Below, one piece after another: positions 15,433-22,954 of a DNA stretch of 64,000 bases (the stretch's first letter is position 1; the number at the start of each line of letters is the position of its first letter). The notes under the pieces are model-generated. The model saw nothing but the letters and a program-made list of their open reading frames with translations, did not search any database and was not told the origin of the DNA. A program made the position numbers and the translations under genes. The stretch comes from Streptomyces sp. NBC_00344 (GTDB taxonomy: Bacteria > Actinomycetota > Actinomycetes > Streptomycetales > Streptomycetaceae): positions 930,001 through 994,000 of the forward strand of contig NZ_CP107996.1 of the NCBI RefSeq assembly GCF_036088315.1, in the 5' to 3' direction.

Positions 15433-16830
15433 ATGAGTACAGAGAACGAGCGGTCGGCGACCGGTTCGGTCGCCTACCGGGAAGTGACGGACAGCAAGGG
15501 CCGGGTCTACCGGGTCGGGGAGACGGACCGGGATCTCCTGGGCCGCTCCCGCAAGTTCATGGTGTATCTGCCGTGGGTCGCGATGATGGCCATCAGCGTG
15601 TCGGAGTACGCGTACGGTTCGGCGGAAGACACTCTCTCCGATGCTCATGGCTGGACGCAGAGCAACACCTTCTGGATCCTGAGTGTCTGGGTCTTCTTCC
15701 AGGCGGGTATCGCCTTCCCGGCCGGCTGGATGCGGGAGAAGGGGATACTCACCGCCCGCAGGGCCATGTTCCTCGGGGCGGCGCTCTGTCTCGTCGGGTT
15801 CGTGGCACTCGCCCATCTCGACGATGTGTTTCTGGCGATCTGCGGATTCGGTGTCATAGGCGGCCTCGGCTCCGGGCTCATCTACGCGACCTGTATCAAC
15901 ATGGTCGGCAAATGGTTCCCGGAACGGCGTGGCGCGAAGACGGGCTTCGTGAACGGCGGTTTCGCATACGGCTCGCTGCCCTTCATATTCATCTTCAACT
16001 ACGCATTCGACACCGGGAACTTCGACGAGGTGCTCGACCTCATCGGTGTGTACGTCCTCATCGCGGTGCTGATCTGCGGCTGGTTCTTCCGGGACCCGCC
16101 GAAGAACTGGTGGCCGTCGGAGATCGACCCGCTGAGCTTCGCCGGCAACACGAAAAGCGCCAGGAGCCTGGCGAAGAACCCACCCGCGGTGAAGCAGTTC
16201 ACGCCGAAGGAGGCCGTCCGGAGCGGGATGCTCCCGCTGATGTGGATCACCGTGGTCATGACCGCCGGTGTCTCGATCTTCGGAATCTCCTTCCAGGTGG
16301 ACTTCGCCAAGGAGGTCGGCTTCGGGCCGCTGGTCGCCGCCTCGTCGATGGGTGTCATGGCCGTCGTCAACGGCGTCGGACGCGCGGTGGTCGGCTGGCT
16401 CTCCGACCTCTGGGGTCGCAAGCTGACCCTGTTCTTCGTGATCGTCGTCCTGGGTCTCGCCCAGTTCGGTGTGATCTGGGCAGGCGATCTGCACAGCGAG
16501 TGGCTGTTCCTGTTCTTCGCCTTCCTCTCCGGATTCGGTGGCGGAGCGTTCTATCCGATGTTCGCGGCCATGACACCGGACTACTTCGGAGAGAACTACA
16601 ACGCCACCAACTACGGGCTGGTCTACAGCGGAAAGCTCGTCAGCGGGCTGTTCGGCGGCGGTCTGGGATCGATGGTCGTCGACGCCTGGGGATACAACGG
16701 TGCGTACGCGCTGGCCGGTGGCGTGTCCATGGCGGCTGCGGCACTCGCTCTGCTCCTGCGGCAGCCGGGACGGCCGCGGAGGCTGGACATCGCACCGAAC
16801 CCGATGCCGGTCAGCCGAGAAGTGGTCTGA
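15433..16830 (+). CDS. MFS transporter, oxalate/formate antiporter-like
   Basis: 465 aa. ATG 15433 has AAGGGGACCACG upstream. About twelve hydrophobic segments are visible, with the conserved MFS loop GWLSDLWGRKLTLFF in the middle-to-late region and CINMVGKWFPERRGAKTGF in the first half. This pattern (KWFPERRG) is typical of the OxlT/nitrate-type MFS branch. The long hydrophilic N-terminus (about 45 aa) is cytoplasmic. It closes the rightward operon and probably imports the carboxylate substrate, oxalate or a 2-hydroxyacid, in exchange for formate or with protons. Confidence 0.87.
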   Translation: MSTENERSATGSVAYREVTDSKGRVYRVGETDRDLLGRSRKFMVYLPWVAMMAISVSEYAYGSAEDTLSDAHGWTQSNTFWILSVWVFFQAGIAFPAGWMREKGILTARRAMFLGAALCLVGFVALAHLDDVFLAICGFGVIGGLGSGLIYATCINMVGKWFPERRGAKTGFVNGGFAYGSLPFIFIFNYAFDTGNFDEVLDLIGVYVLIAVLICGWFFRDPPKNWWPSEIDPLSFAGNTKSARSLAKNPPAVKQFTPKEAVRSGMLPLMWITVVMTAGVSIFGISFQVDFAKEVGFGPLVAASSMGVMAVVNGVGRAVVGWLSDLWGRKLTLFFVIVVLGLAQFGVIWAGDLHSEWLFLFFAFLSGFGGGAFYPMFAAMTPDYFGENYNATNYGLVYSGKLVSGLFGGGLGSMVVDAWGYNGAYALAGGVSMAAAALALLLRQPGRPRRLDIAPNPMPVSREVV

Positions 16831-16868
16831 TCTCCGTCCGGCACCCGATGCCCGCACGATGACATGCA

Positions 16869-16912
16869 AGCGGCCCTCCCACGGCTCTGTTCGAGCCGCG
16901 TGGAGGGCCGCT
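16869..16912 (+). terminator. Terminator hairpin after the MFS gene
   Basis: Long inverted arms AGCGGCCCTCCCACGGCTC and GAGCCGCGTGGAGGGCCGCT with a short TGTTC loop and one bulge. It ends the ThDP-frc-ligase-MFS operon. Confidence 0.8.
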
Positions 16913-17045
16913 GCCGTGGTCCTGCCCACCGCAGCCGAGCGTGTCGCCGAAAGCGCGGGCGCAGAGATGACAACAGCCCGTAATAATGACGATGCCGGAC
17001 ACATGAGGCGGATACGGAGCCGGCACAGCGACCGAGGGGCAACCT

Positions 17046-17840
17046 ATGATTCTGGTAACCGGAGCCACCGGCAATGTCGGCTCCGAGCTTGTCCGGCAGC
17101 TGACCGGATCGGGTGAGAAGGTACGGGAGTTCAGCCGCTCGACCGCCGGTGATCTCAATGACCCGGTGAGCGTGGCATCCCAACTGGACGATGTGCGCGC
17201 GGTGTTCCTGCTCCCCGGATACGACAACATGCCGGAGACCCTGCGACGAATCCGCGAGGCGGGTGTCGAGCGGGTGGTCCTGCTCTCCAGCAGCTCGGTG
17301 CCGGGCGGCGACCTCTCCAATGCCGTCGCCCGCTACATGATCGAGTCGGAGACGGCCGTGCGGGAGTCCGGTCTGCCCTGGACCTTCCTGCGCCCGGCCG
17401 GGTTCATGTCCAACACTCTGCGCTGGATCCCGCAGTTGAGGAACGGGGACACGGTGCGCGATGCCTTTCCCGGCGTGCGGGTCGCGAACATCGATCCGTA
17501 CGACATCGCGGCGGTCGCGGCCCTCGCGCTGACCGGTTCGGATCACGAGGGGCACGCCTACGCCCTGTCCGGGCCCGATTCGCTGCTGCCCGGCGACCGG
17601 CTGCGCATTCTCGGTGAGTCGCTCGGCCGCGAGCTGCACTTCGACGGGCTGTCCGACGACGAGGCGAGGGCGGAGATGTCCGCACAGATGCCGCAGGAAT
17701 ACGTGGACGCGTTCTTCAGCTTCTACGCGGAAGGCACCCTGGACGAGTCACCGGTTCTGCCGGCCGTCGCAGAGCTCACCGGTCGCACGCCACGTAGCTT
17801 CCGGCAGTGGGCCGAGACCCACGCCGGAGCCTTCCGCTGA
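17046..17840 (+). CDS. NmrA-like NAD(P)-binding protein
   Basis: 264 aa. ATG 17046 with GAGGGGCAAC upstream. A Rossmann nucleotide site MILVTGATGNVGSEL is at the very N-terminus, followed by VFLLPGYDNM, RVVLLSSSSV and LPWTFLRPAGFMSN, the pattern of atypical short-chain dehydrogenases of the NmrA/HSCARG group (QOR2-like). No catalytic YxxxK is evident, so it may be a quinone or NADPH-sensing protein instead of a dehydrogenase. It stands alone between the MFS terminator and the convergent GntR gene; no functional link to the cluster is evident. Confidence 0.85.
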   Translation: MILVTGATGNVGSELVRQLTGSGEKVREFSRSTAGDLNDPVSVASQLDDVRAVFLLPGYDNMPETLRRIREAGVERVVLLSSSSVPGGDLSNAVARYMIESETAVRESGLPWTFLRPAGFMSNTLRWIPQLRNGDTVRDAFPGVRVANIDPYDIAAVAALALTGSDHEGHAYALSGPDSLLPGDRLRILGESLGRELHFDGLSDDEARAEMSAQMPQEYVDAFFSFYAEGTLDESPVLPAVAELTGRTPRSFRQWAETHAGAFR

Positions 17841-17877
17841 GCCGCCCGCCGCGGGCTCAGTCCTCCTCAGCTGGTGA

Positions 17878-18555
17878 TCAGTCCTTCTCACGCTGGTGAT
17901 AGGTCGTGCGAGTGTGCTCCGTGTGCGCCCGCATGATCGCTGTCGCGGCCTGCTCGTCGCGGGCCGAGATCGCCGCGATGAGCTCCCGGTGCTCGATCCA
18001 GGACTGCCTGCCTCGCTGCCTGGCGACCGGCTGGTAGTACCAGCGCACCCTGCGGTCCACCTGCCCGGCCAGCTCCGCCAGAACGACGTTGCCGGCGAGA
18101 GCCATGACCTTGGCATGGAACTCGGCGTTGGTCGCGACCGCCAAGTCCACATCGTCGTCGGTGACCGCCTGCTCCCCCTTGGCGCAGAGATCCTCCAGCG
18201 CGGCGATTCCCGCGGTGCCCGAGTTGGCCGCCGCGAGCCGCGCGGCCTCCGCCTCCAGCAGGGTACGCACCGAGAGCAGCTGGTCGGCTTCCTGCTCGGT
18301 GGGCTCATGGACGAACGCGCCCTGGGCGGGCCGCAGATCGACCCAGCCCTCGGTGTTCAGCCGCTGCAGCGCCTCGCGCACCGGCTGCCGGGAGACTCCG
18401 AGGTGGCCGGCGAGTTCGCTCTCGACGAGATGCTGGCCCGGCACCAGCGCCCGTGTCGTTATGAGTTCGAGCAGCGCTTCGTACACCCGCTCACGCAGTG
18501 GTCCGGGCCGCTCCAGCTTCGGTACGGCTCCCTGCGGCAGTCCTGTGGACAACAT
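17878..18555 (-). CDS. GntR-family regulator with FCD domain
   Basis: 225 aa. ATG (complement of 18553-18555) is preceded by GGAGGGGG. The winged helix is at residues 14-80 (LRERVYEALLELITTRALVPG, LGVSRQPVREALQRL); the FCD effector domain follows with the conserved N-x3-H in ATNAEFHAKVMAL and later histidines in EHRELIAAI that usually bind a metal and a carboxylate ligand. FadR/FCD regulators often sense small organic acids. It is probably the regulator of the cluster: a candidate site lies in its own promoter (18625-18636) and at three other promoters of the cluster. Confidence 0.9.
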   Translation of the reverse strand: MLSTGLPQGAVPKLERPGPLRERVYEALLELITTRALVPGQHLVESELAGHLGVSRQPVREALQRLNTEGWVDLRPAQGAFVHEPTEQEADQLLSVRTLLEAEAARLAAANSGTAGIAALEDLCAKGEQAVTDDDVDLAVATNAEFHAKVMALAGNVVLAELAGQVDRRVRWYYQPVARQRGRQSWIEHRELIAAISARDEQAATAIMRAHTEHTRTTYHQREKD

Positions 18556-18624
18556 GACGGTCCCCCTCCTGGCCCCTCGGGGAAGCCAACGGCGCCTCGG
18601 CATAAGACAGTAGAGCAATTGGCT

Positions 18625-18636
18625 ATCGTCTACAGT
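18625..18636 (-). promoter_or_regulatory. ACTGTA-box operator B upstream of gntR
   Basis: On the minus strand the sequence is ACTGTAGACGAT, matching 11 of 12 positions of the box at 19850. It lies 70 bp upstream of the gntR start, consistent with autoregulation. Confidence 0.45.
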
Positions 18637-18719
18637 CTACCGAGCACAATGGCCAGTATGCCGCGAGGTGATGTTGCCCGCATCACCTGGGGGCACGCGG
18701 CTGGTTCCCACGGGGCGCG

Positions 18720-19658
18720 TCAGGGGCAGCGAACGACCTGTCCCGCGTACGAGAGGTTCCCGCCGAAACCGAAGAGCAGGACGGGGGCGCCCGAGGGGAT
18801 CTCGCGGCGTTCCACCAGCTTGGACAGCGCCATCGGAATGCTGGCGGCCGACGTGTTCCCCGAGTCGACGACATCCCGGGCGACCACGGCGTTCACCGCA
18901 CCGATCTTCGCGGCCACCGGCTCGATGATCCGCAGATTCGCCTGGTGGAGCACCACGGCCGCGAGTTCCTCGGGGGTGACACCGGCCTTCTCGCAGACCT
19001 TGCGGGCGATGGGCGGCAGCTGGGTGGTGGCCCAGCGGTACACGGACTGCCCCTCCTGGGCGAAGCGCGGCGGTGTGCCCTCGATCCGTACCGCGTGCCC
19101 CATCTCCGGCACCGAGCCCCACAGCACAGGTCCGATGCCCTCCTCCTCGGATGCCTCGACGACGGCGGCGCCCGCCCCGTCACCCACCAGGACGCAGGTC
19201 GACCGGTCGGTCCAGTCGGTGATCTCCGCCATCTTGTCCGCGCCGATGACAAGCGCGCGCCCGGCGGACCCGGCCCGCACCGCGTGGTCGGCGACGGCCA
19301 GCGCATGGGTGAAGCCGGAGCAGACCACGTTGACGTCCATGGTGGCGGGCGAGCCCATACCCAGTTTGGCGGCCACCCGGGCCGCCATGTTCGGGGAGCG
19401 GTCGATCGCCGTCGACGTCGCCACCAGGACGAGGTCGATGTCGCCGGGAACGACACCAGCCGATGCCAGGGCCTTGGCTCCGGCCTGCGCGGCGAGCTCG
19501 TCGACCGGCTCCTCCGGGCCTGCGACATGGCGGGTCCTGATGCCCACCCGGGAGCGGATCCACTCGTCACTGGTGTCGACCAGAGCTGCGAGGTCGTGGT
19601 TGGTCAGCACCTTGGCAGGCTGGTAGTGGCCGAGTGCGGCGATGCGTGTACCGGTCAT
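18720..19658 (-). CDS. 3-oxoacyl-ACP synthase III family protein
   Basis: 312 aa. ATG (complement of 19656-19658) follows AGAGGGG. The thiolase-fold KAS III triad is present: Cys in VNVVCSGFTHAL, His in VVLHQANLRII, Asn in DSGNTSAASIP. The RIAALGHYQPAKVLTN start and the DTSDEWIRSRVGI block are classical FabH. It is not near other fatty-acid synthesis genes; it lies inside the formyl-CoA cluster, between the regulator and the PanE-like reductase, and shares an operator region with the latter. It could condense or transfer an acyl-CoA produced by the cluster, or be an unrelated FabH paralogue; no evidence decides. Confidence 0.87.
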   Translation of the reverse strand: MTGTRIAALGHYQPAKVLTNHDLAALVDTSDEWIRSRVGIRTRHVAGPEEPVDELAAQAGAKALASAGVVPGDIDLVLVATSTAIDRSPNMAARVAAKLGMGSPATMDVNVVCSGFTHALAVADHAVRAGSAGRALVIGADKMAEITDWTDRSTCVLVGDGAGAAVVEASEEEGIGPVLWGSVPEMGHAVRIEGTPPRFAQEGQSVYRWATTQLPPIARKVCEKAGVTPEELAAVVLHQANLRIIEPVAAKIGAVNAVVARDVVDSGNTSAASIPMALSKLVERREIPSGAPVLLFGFGGNLSYAGQVVRCP

Positions 19659-19849
19659 ACCGGGACCCCTCTGCTGCTGATGGCTGGAGCTCTCCAGTCT
19701 TGTCAGCAACCGATGGGTACGACGGCACGTAAAGCACCAAGATTCGGGCGTTCCTCTTGGAGGCTTTACATCACAGGCCGGAATGCAGAGCCGGAAGAAG
19801 CCCGGCGAACGGAAGGGGCTGCGCCCACCCTTGTCGAGCAAGGCTCCAT

Positions 19850-19874
19850 ACTGTAGACAATATTTTGTCGACAG
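19850..19874. promoter_or_regulatory. ACTGTA-box operator C (near-perfect palindrome)
   Basis: CTGTAGACAA-TATT-TTGTCGACAG is a 24-bp palindrome with one mismatch. It lies between the divergent KAS III and PanE-like genes and contains the ACTGTAGACAAT half-site shared with the other boxes. It is the best-formed site of the set. Confidence 0.6.
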
Positions 19875-19956
19875 AGTGCGACTGCTTTCCCGTTTCTTCC
19901 GGTTCGCCGGATTCATTCGGTTTCCATCGGTACCCTCGACCGAACGGAGAGCCCTC

Positions 19957-20934
19957 GTGAAGGTCGCAGTTCTCGGCGCCGGAGCAATCGGCGCCTATGT
20001 CGGAGCCGCGCTGCACCGCGCAGGAGCCGACGTCCATCTGATAGCCCGCGGACCCCATCTGGCGGCCATGAGGCGGCACGGAGTGCAGGTGCTCAGCCCC
20101 CGCGGCGACTTCACCTCCCTGGCGCACGCCACCGACGACCCGTCCGACATCGGTCCGGTCGACTACGTCTTCCTGGGCCTCAAAGCCAACTCCTATGCGG
20201 CGTGCGGGCCGCTGGTCCAGCCGCTGCTCGGGCAGCACACCGCGGTGATCGCCGCGCAGAACGGCATCCCCTGGTGGTACTTCCACCGGTACGGCGGACC
20301 GCACGAGGGCCGGCGCATCGAGAGCGTCGACCCGGGCGGGGCGGTCAGTGCCGTACTGCCGCCCGAACGTGCCATCGGCTGTGTCGTCTACGCGGCCACC
20401 GAACTCGCCGGGCCCGGAGTGGTCCGGCACCTCGAAGGGACCCGGTTCTCGATCGGCGAACCGGACCGCACTGTCTCCCGGCGCTGCACCGGGTTCAGCG
20501 AGGCCATGGAGGCCGGAGGGCTCAGGTGCCCGGTCGAGGGCGATCTGCGCGACGACATCTGGATCAAGCTGCTCGGCAACATCTCCTTCAACCCGCTGAG
20601 CGCACTCACCCGGGCGACCATGCGCCAGATGTGCGTACACCGTGACACCCGGCAGGTCATCGAAGTGATGATGAACGAGACACTTCAGGTCGCGGCCGCC
20701 CTGGGCAGCCGTCCCGCCATCACCGTCGAGAAGCGACTGGCCGGCGCCGAGCGCGTCGGCGAGCACAAGACGTCCACGCTCCAGGACCTGGAGAAGGGCA
20801 AGCCGCTCGAACTCGACGTCCTGCTGGCCGCGGTGGTGGAACTCGCCGGGGTCACGGATGTGCCGGTGCCGACCCTGCGGACCGTGCACGCGATCGCCGA
20901 TCTGCTGGGCCGCTCGATGTCCGCGGCCGCCTGA
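19957..20934 (+). CDS. 2-dehydropantoate 2-reductase family protein (PanE/ApbA-like)
   Basis: 325 aa. GTG 19957 is chosen with CGGAGAG upstream; the in-frame extension back to 19783 crosses operator C and is rejected. The N-terminal NADP site is MKVAVLGAGAIGAYVGA; the catalytic Lys is in DDIWIKLLGNISFNPLSAL. Ketopantoate reductases reduce 2-oxoacids to 2-hydroxyacids. A PanE paralogue (PanE2) linked to oxc/frc in Methylobacterium is an oxalyl-CoA reductase giving glyoxylate, and the same role is plausible here. The alternative is reduction of a 2-oxoacid to feed a 2-hydroxyacyl-CoA lyase route. It may be part of the formate dehydrogenase operon or transcribed separately, since another box lies downstream. 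Confidence 0.87.
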   Translation: MKVAVLGAGAIGAYVGAALHRAGADVHLIARGPHLAAMRRHGVQVLSPRGDFTSLAHATDDPSDIGPVDYVFLGLKANSYAACGPLVQPLLGQHTAVIAAQNGIPWWYFHRYGGPHEGRRIESVDPGGAVSAVLPPERAIGCVVYAATELAGPGVVRHLEGTRFSIGEPDRTVSRRCTGFSEAMEAGGLRCPVEGDLRDDIWIKLLGNISFNPLSALTRATMRQMCVHRDTRQVIEVMMNETLQVAAALGSRPAITVEKRLAGAERVGEHKTSTLQDLEKGKPLELDVLLAAVVELAGVTDVPVPTLRTVHAIADLLGRSMSAAA

Positions 20935-20974
20935 TTCCCAAACCTCTGGCGCGAGGCTTCCGTTCAGGGACCGA

Positions 20975-20995
20975 CTACAGAATACTGTATGCAAT
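20975..20995. promoter_or_regulatory. ACTGTA-box operator D upstream of formate dehydrogenase
   Basis: CTACAG-AATA-CTGTATG followed by CAAT. The half-site ACTGTATGCAAT at 20984-20995 is identical to that at 10241-10252. It lies 33 bp before the formate dehydrogenase start. Confidence 0.6.
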
Positions 20996-21027
20996 GAGCG
21001 CTGATCATCACCATGAGGAGCGCAAGC

Positions 21028-22950
21028 GTGAAGAAGCGAGACAGAACGCCGAAGACATACGCCCGGCTCACCCACCCACTGGTCCGAAACGACGAGGGCG
21101 TGCTGTGCAGGGCCAGTTGGGACGAAGCGCTCAGCAGGGCAGCGGCGGGCTTCAGCGCCGCGAGCGGGGCCTTCGGGATGTTCTCCTGCTCCCGGGCCAC
21201 CAATGAGATGAACTACGTGGCACAGAAGTTCGCCCGCGTCGTGATGGGAACCAACAACGTCGACTCCTGCAACCGCACCTGTCACGCCCCCAGCGTCGCC
21301 GGGCTTTCGGCCGCCTTCGGATCGGGTGGCGGCACCTCTTCCTACGAAGAGGTCGAGCAGACCGACCTGATCCTGATGTGGGGTTCCAACGCCCGGTTCG
21401 CGCACCCGATCTTCTTCCACCATGTGCTGAAGGGGATCAGGAACGGCGCCCGGATGTACGCCGTCGATCCGCGGCGCACTTCCACCGCCGAGTGGGCCGA
21501 GAGCTGGATGGGGCTGAACGTCGGCACCGACATCCCACTGGCGCACGCGGTGGGCCGCGAGATCATCCACTCCGGACTGCACAACATGCCGTTCATCGAA
21601 CGGGCGACCACCGGCTTCGACGACTACGCGGCAGACGTGGAGCCCTGGACCCTGTCGGCCGCCGAGAAGGTCACCGGCGTACCCGCCGAGGCGATCCGCG
21701 ATCTGGCGCACTCCTACGCACGCGCCGAACGGGCCCAGCTCTGCTGGACACTCGGCATCACCGAACACCACAACGGCACCGACAATGTGCGGGCCCTGAT
21801 CAACCTCGCGCTGCTCACCGGGCATGTCGGGCGATACGGCTCCGGCGTCCAGCCGCTGCGCGGTCAGAACAACGTCCAGGGCGGCGGCGACATGGGGGCC
21901 ATCCCCGACCGGCTGCCGGGCTTCCAGGACCTCCTGGAGCCTGCGGTGCGCACCAAGTTCGAGGCCGCCTGGAACACCGTCATCCAGCCGGCGTACGGCC
22001 TCAACCTCACCCATATGTTCGAGGCGATGGAGAGTGGCGATCTCCGGGCCGTCTACTGCATCGGCGAGAACCCGGCGCAGTCCGAGGCCGACAGCGAGCA
22101 GGCCGTGGAGCGGCTGAAGCGGCTCGACTGCCTGGTCGTGCAGGACATCTTCCTGACGAAGACCGCCGAACTGGCCGATGTGGTGCTGCCGGCGACCGCC
22201 GCCTGGTGCGAGACGGACGGCACCACGACCAGCAGCGAACGGCGGGTGCAGCGGGTGCGCAAGGCGGTGGATCCGCCGGGTGAGGCGCGCGAGGACATCG
22301 AGATCATCTGCGATATCGCCGTCCGGCTCGGTCACGACTGGAAGTACGGCGGTGCCCAGTCCGTCTGGGACGAACTGCGTTCGGTGTCCCCGGAGCACTG
22401 GGGCATGACGTATGAGCGTCTGGAAGAGCATCAGGGGATCCGCTGGCCGTGTCCCGACACCGATCGGATCGAACCGAGCTTCCTGCACGGCCGGTTGTGG
22501 GACGCCGATCCGGCACGACGCGGCCGGCTCGCTCCCTTCGGCATCGTGAAGCACGACCCACCGGTCGATATGACCGACGAGGGCTTCCCCATCCGCCTGA
22601 CCACGGGCCGTCGGCTCGACTCGTACAACACCGGTGTGCAGAGCGGCAGTTTCGCCTCACCGCTGCGGCGGGGCGAGTACATCGAACTCTGTCCGGAGGA
22701 CGCGGCCGCCCACGGGGTCAAGGCCGGAGAGGAGGTGCGGATCACCTCCCGGCGCGGGTCGGTGGTCGCCCCGGTGTGGATCGACCCCGGGCTGCGTCCC
22801 GGGCTCGCCTTCATGACCATGCACTTTCCCGACGAGGTCGACACCAACCAGCTCACGATCGAGGCGAACTGTCCGATCGCGGGGACCGCCGAGTTCAAGG
22901 CATCGGCGATTCGGATCGAAAAGCTGCCTGTCGCGGCCGTGAGGAGCTGA
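21028..22950 (+). CDS. fdhA: Formate dehydrogenase catalytic subunit lacking its Fe4S4 domain
   Basis: 640 aa. GTG 21028 has GAGGAG 7 nt upstream; ATG 21013 is the alternative. The product is a molybdopterin oxidoreductase of the NAD-linked formate dehydrogenase type. The active-site Cys (no selenocysteine) and adjacent His are in DSCNRTCHAPSVAGL, the substrate-side Arg probably in QPLRGQNNVQGGGDMG, and the C-terminal MGD-binding domain in FPIRLTTGRRLDSYNT and FMTMHFPD. It begins at KKRDRTPKTYARLTHPLVRN, exactly where a normal FdsA-type protein leaves its N-terminal Fe4S4 domain. That domain is instead at the C-terminus of the protein encoded at 24892-25749. The complex oxidises formate and passes electrons to NAD. 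Confidence 0.92.
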   Translation: MKKRDRTPKTYARLTHPLVRNDEGVLCRASWDEALSRAAAGFSAASGAFGMFSCSRATNEMNYVAQKFARVVMGTNNVDSCNRTCHAPSVAGLSAAFGSGGGTSSYEEVEQTDLILMWGSNARFAHPIFFHHVLKGIRNGARMYAVDPRRTSTAEWAESWMGLNVGTDIPLAHAVGREIIHSGLHNMPFIERATTGFDDYAADVEPWTLSAAEKVTGVPAEAIRDLAHSYARAERAQLCWTLGITEHHNGTDNVRALINLALLTGHVGRYGSGVQPLRGQNNVQGGGDMGAIPDRLPGFQDLLEPAVRTKFEAAWNTVIQPAYGLNLTHMFEAMESGDLRAVYCIGENPAQSEADSEQAVERLKRLDCLVVQDIFLTKTAELADVVLPATAAWCETDGTTTSSERRVQRVRKAVDPPGEAREDIEIICDIAVRLGHDWKYGGAQSVWDELRSVSPEHWGMTYERLEEHQGIRWPCPDTDRIEPSFLHGRLWDADPARRGRLAPFGIVKHDPPVDMTDEGFPIRLTTGRRLDSYNTGVQSGSFASPLRRGEYIELCPEDAAAHGVKAGEEVRITSRRGSVVAPVWIDPGLRPGLAFMTMHFPDEVDTNQLTIEANCPIAGTAEFKASAIRIEKLPVAAVRS

Positions 22951-22954
22951 CGCA

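Noticed and set aside
14836..17004. 722-codon antisense frame across the CoA ligase and MFS genes
   Set aside because: Crosses two clear genes and their intergenic gap; composition (HDRD/EEHPxD repeats) typical of antisense shadow.
21028..22950. Selenocysteine formate dehydrogenase
   Set aside because: The active-site position reads Cys (TCHAPS), with no TGA in frame.
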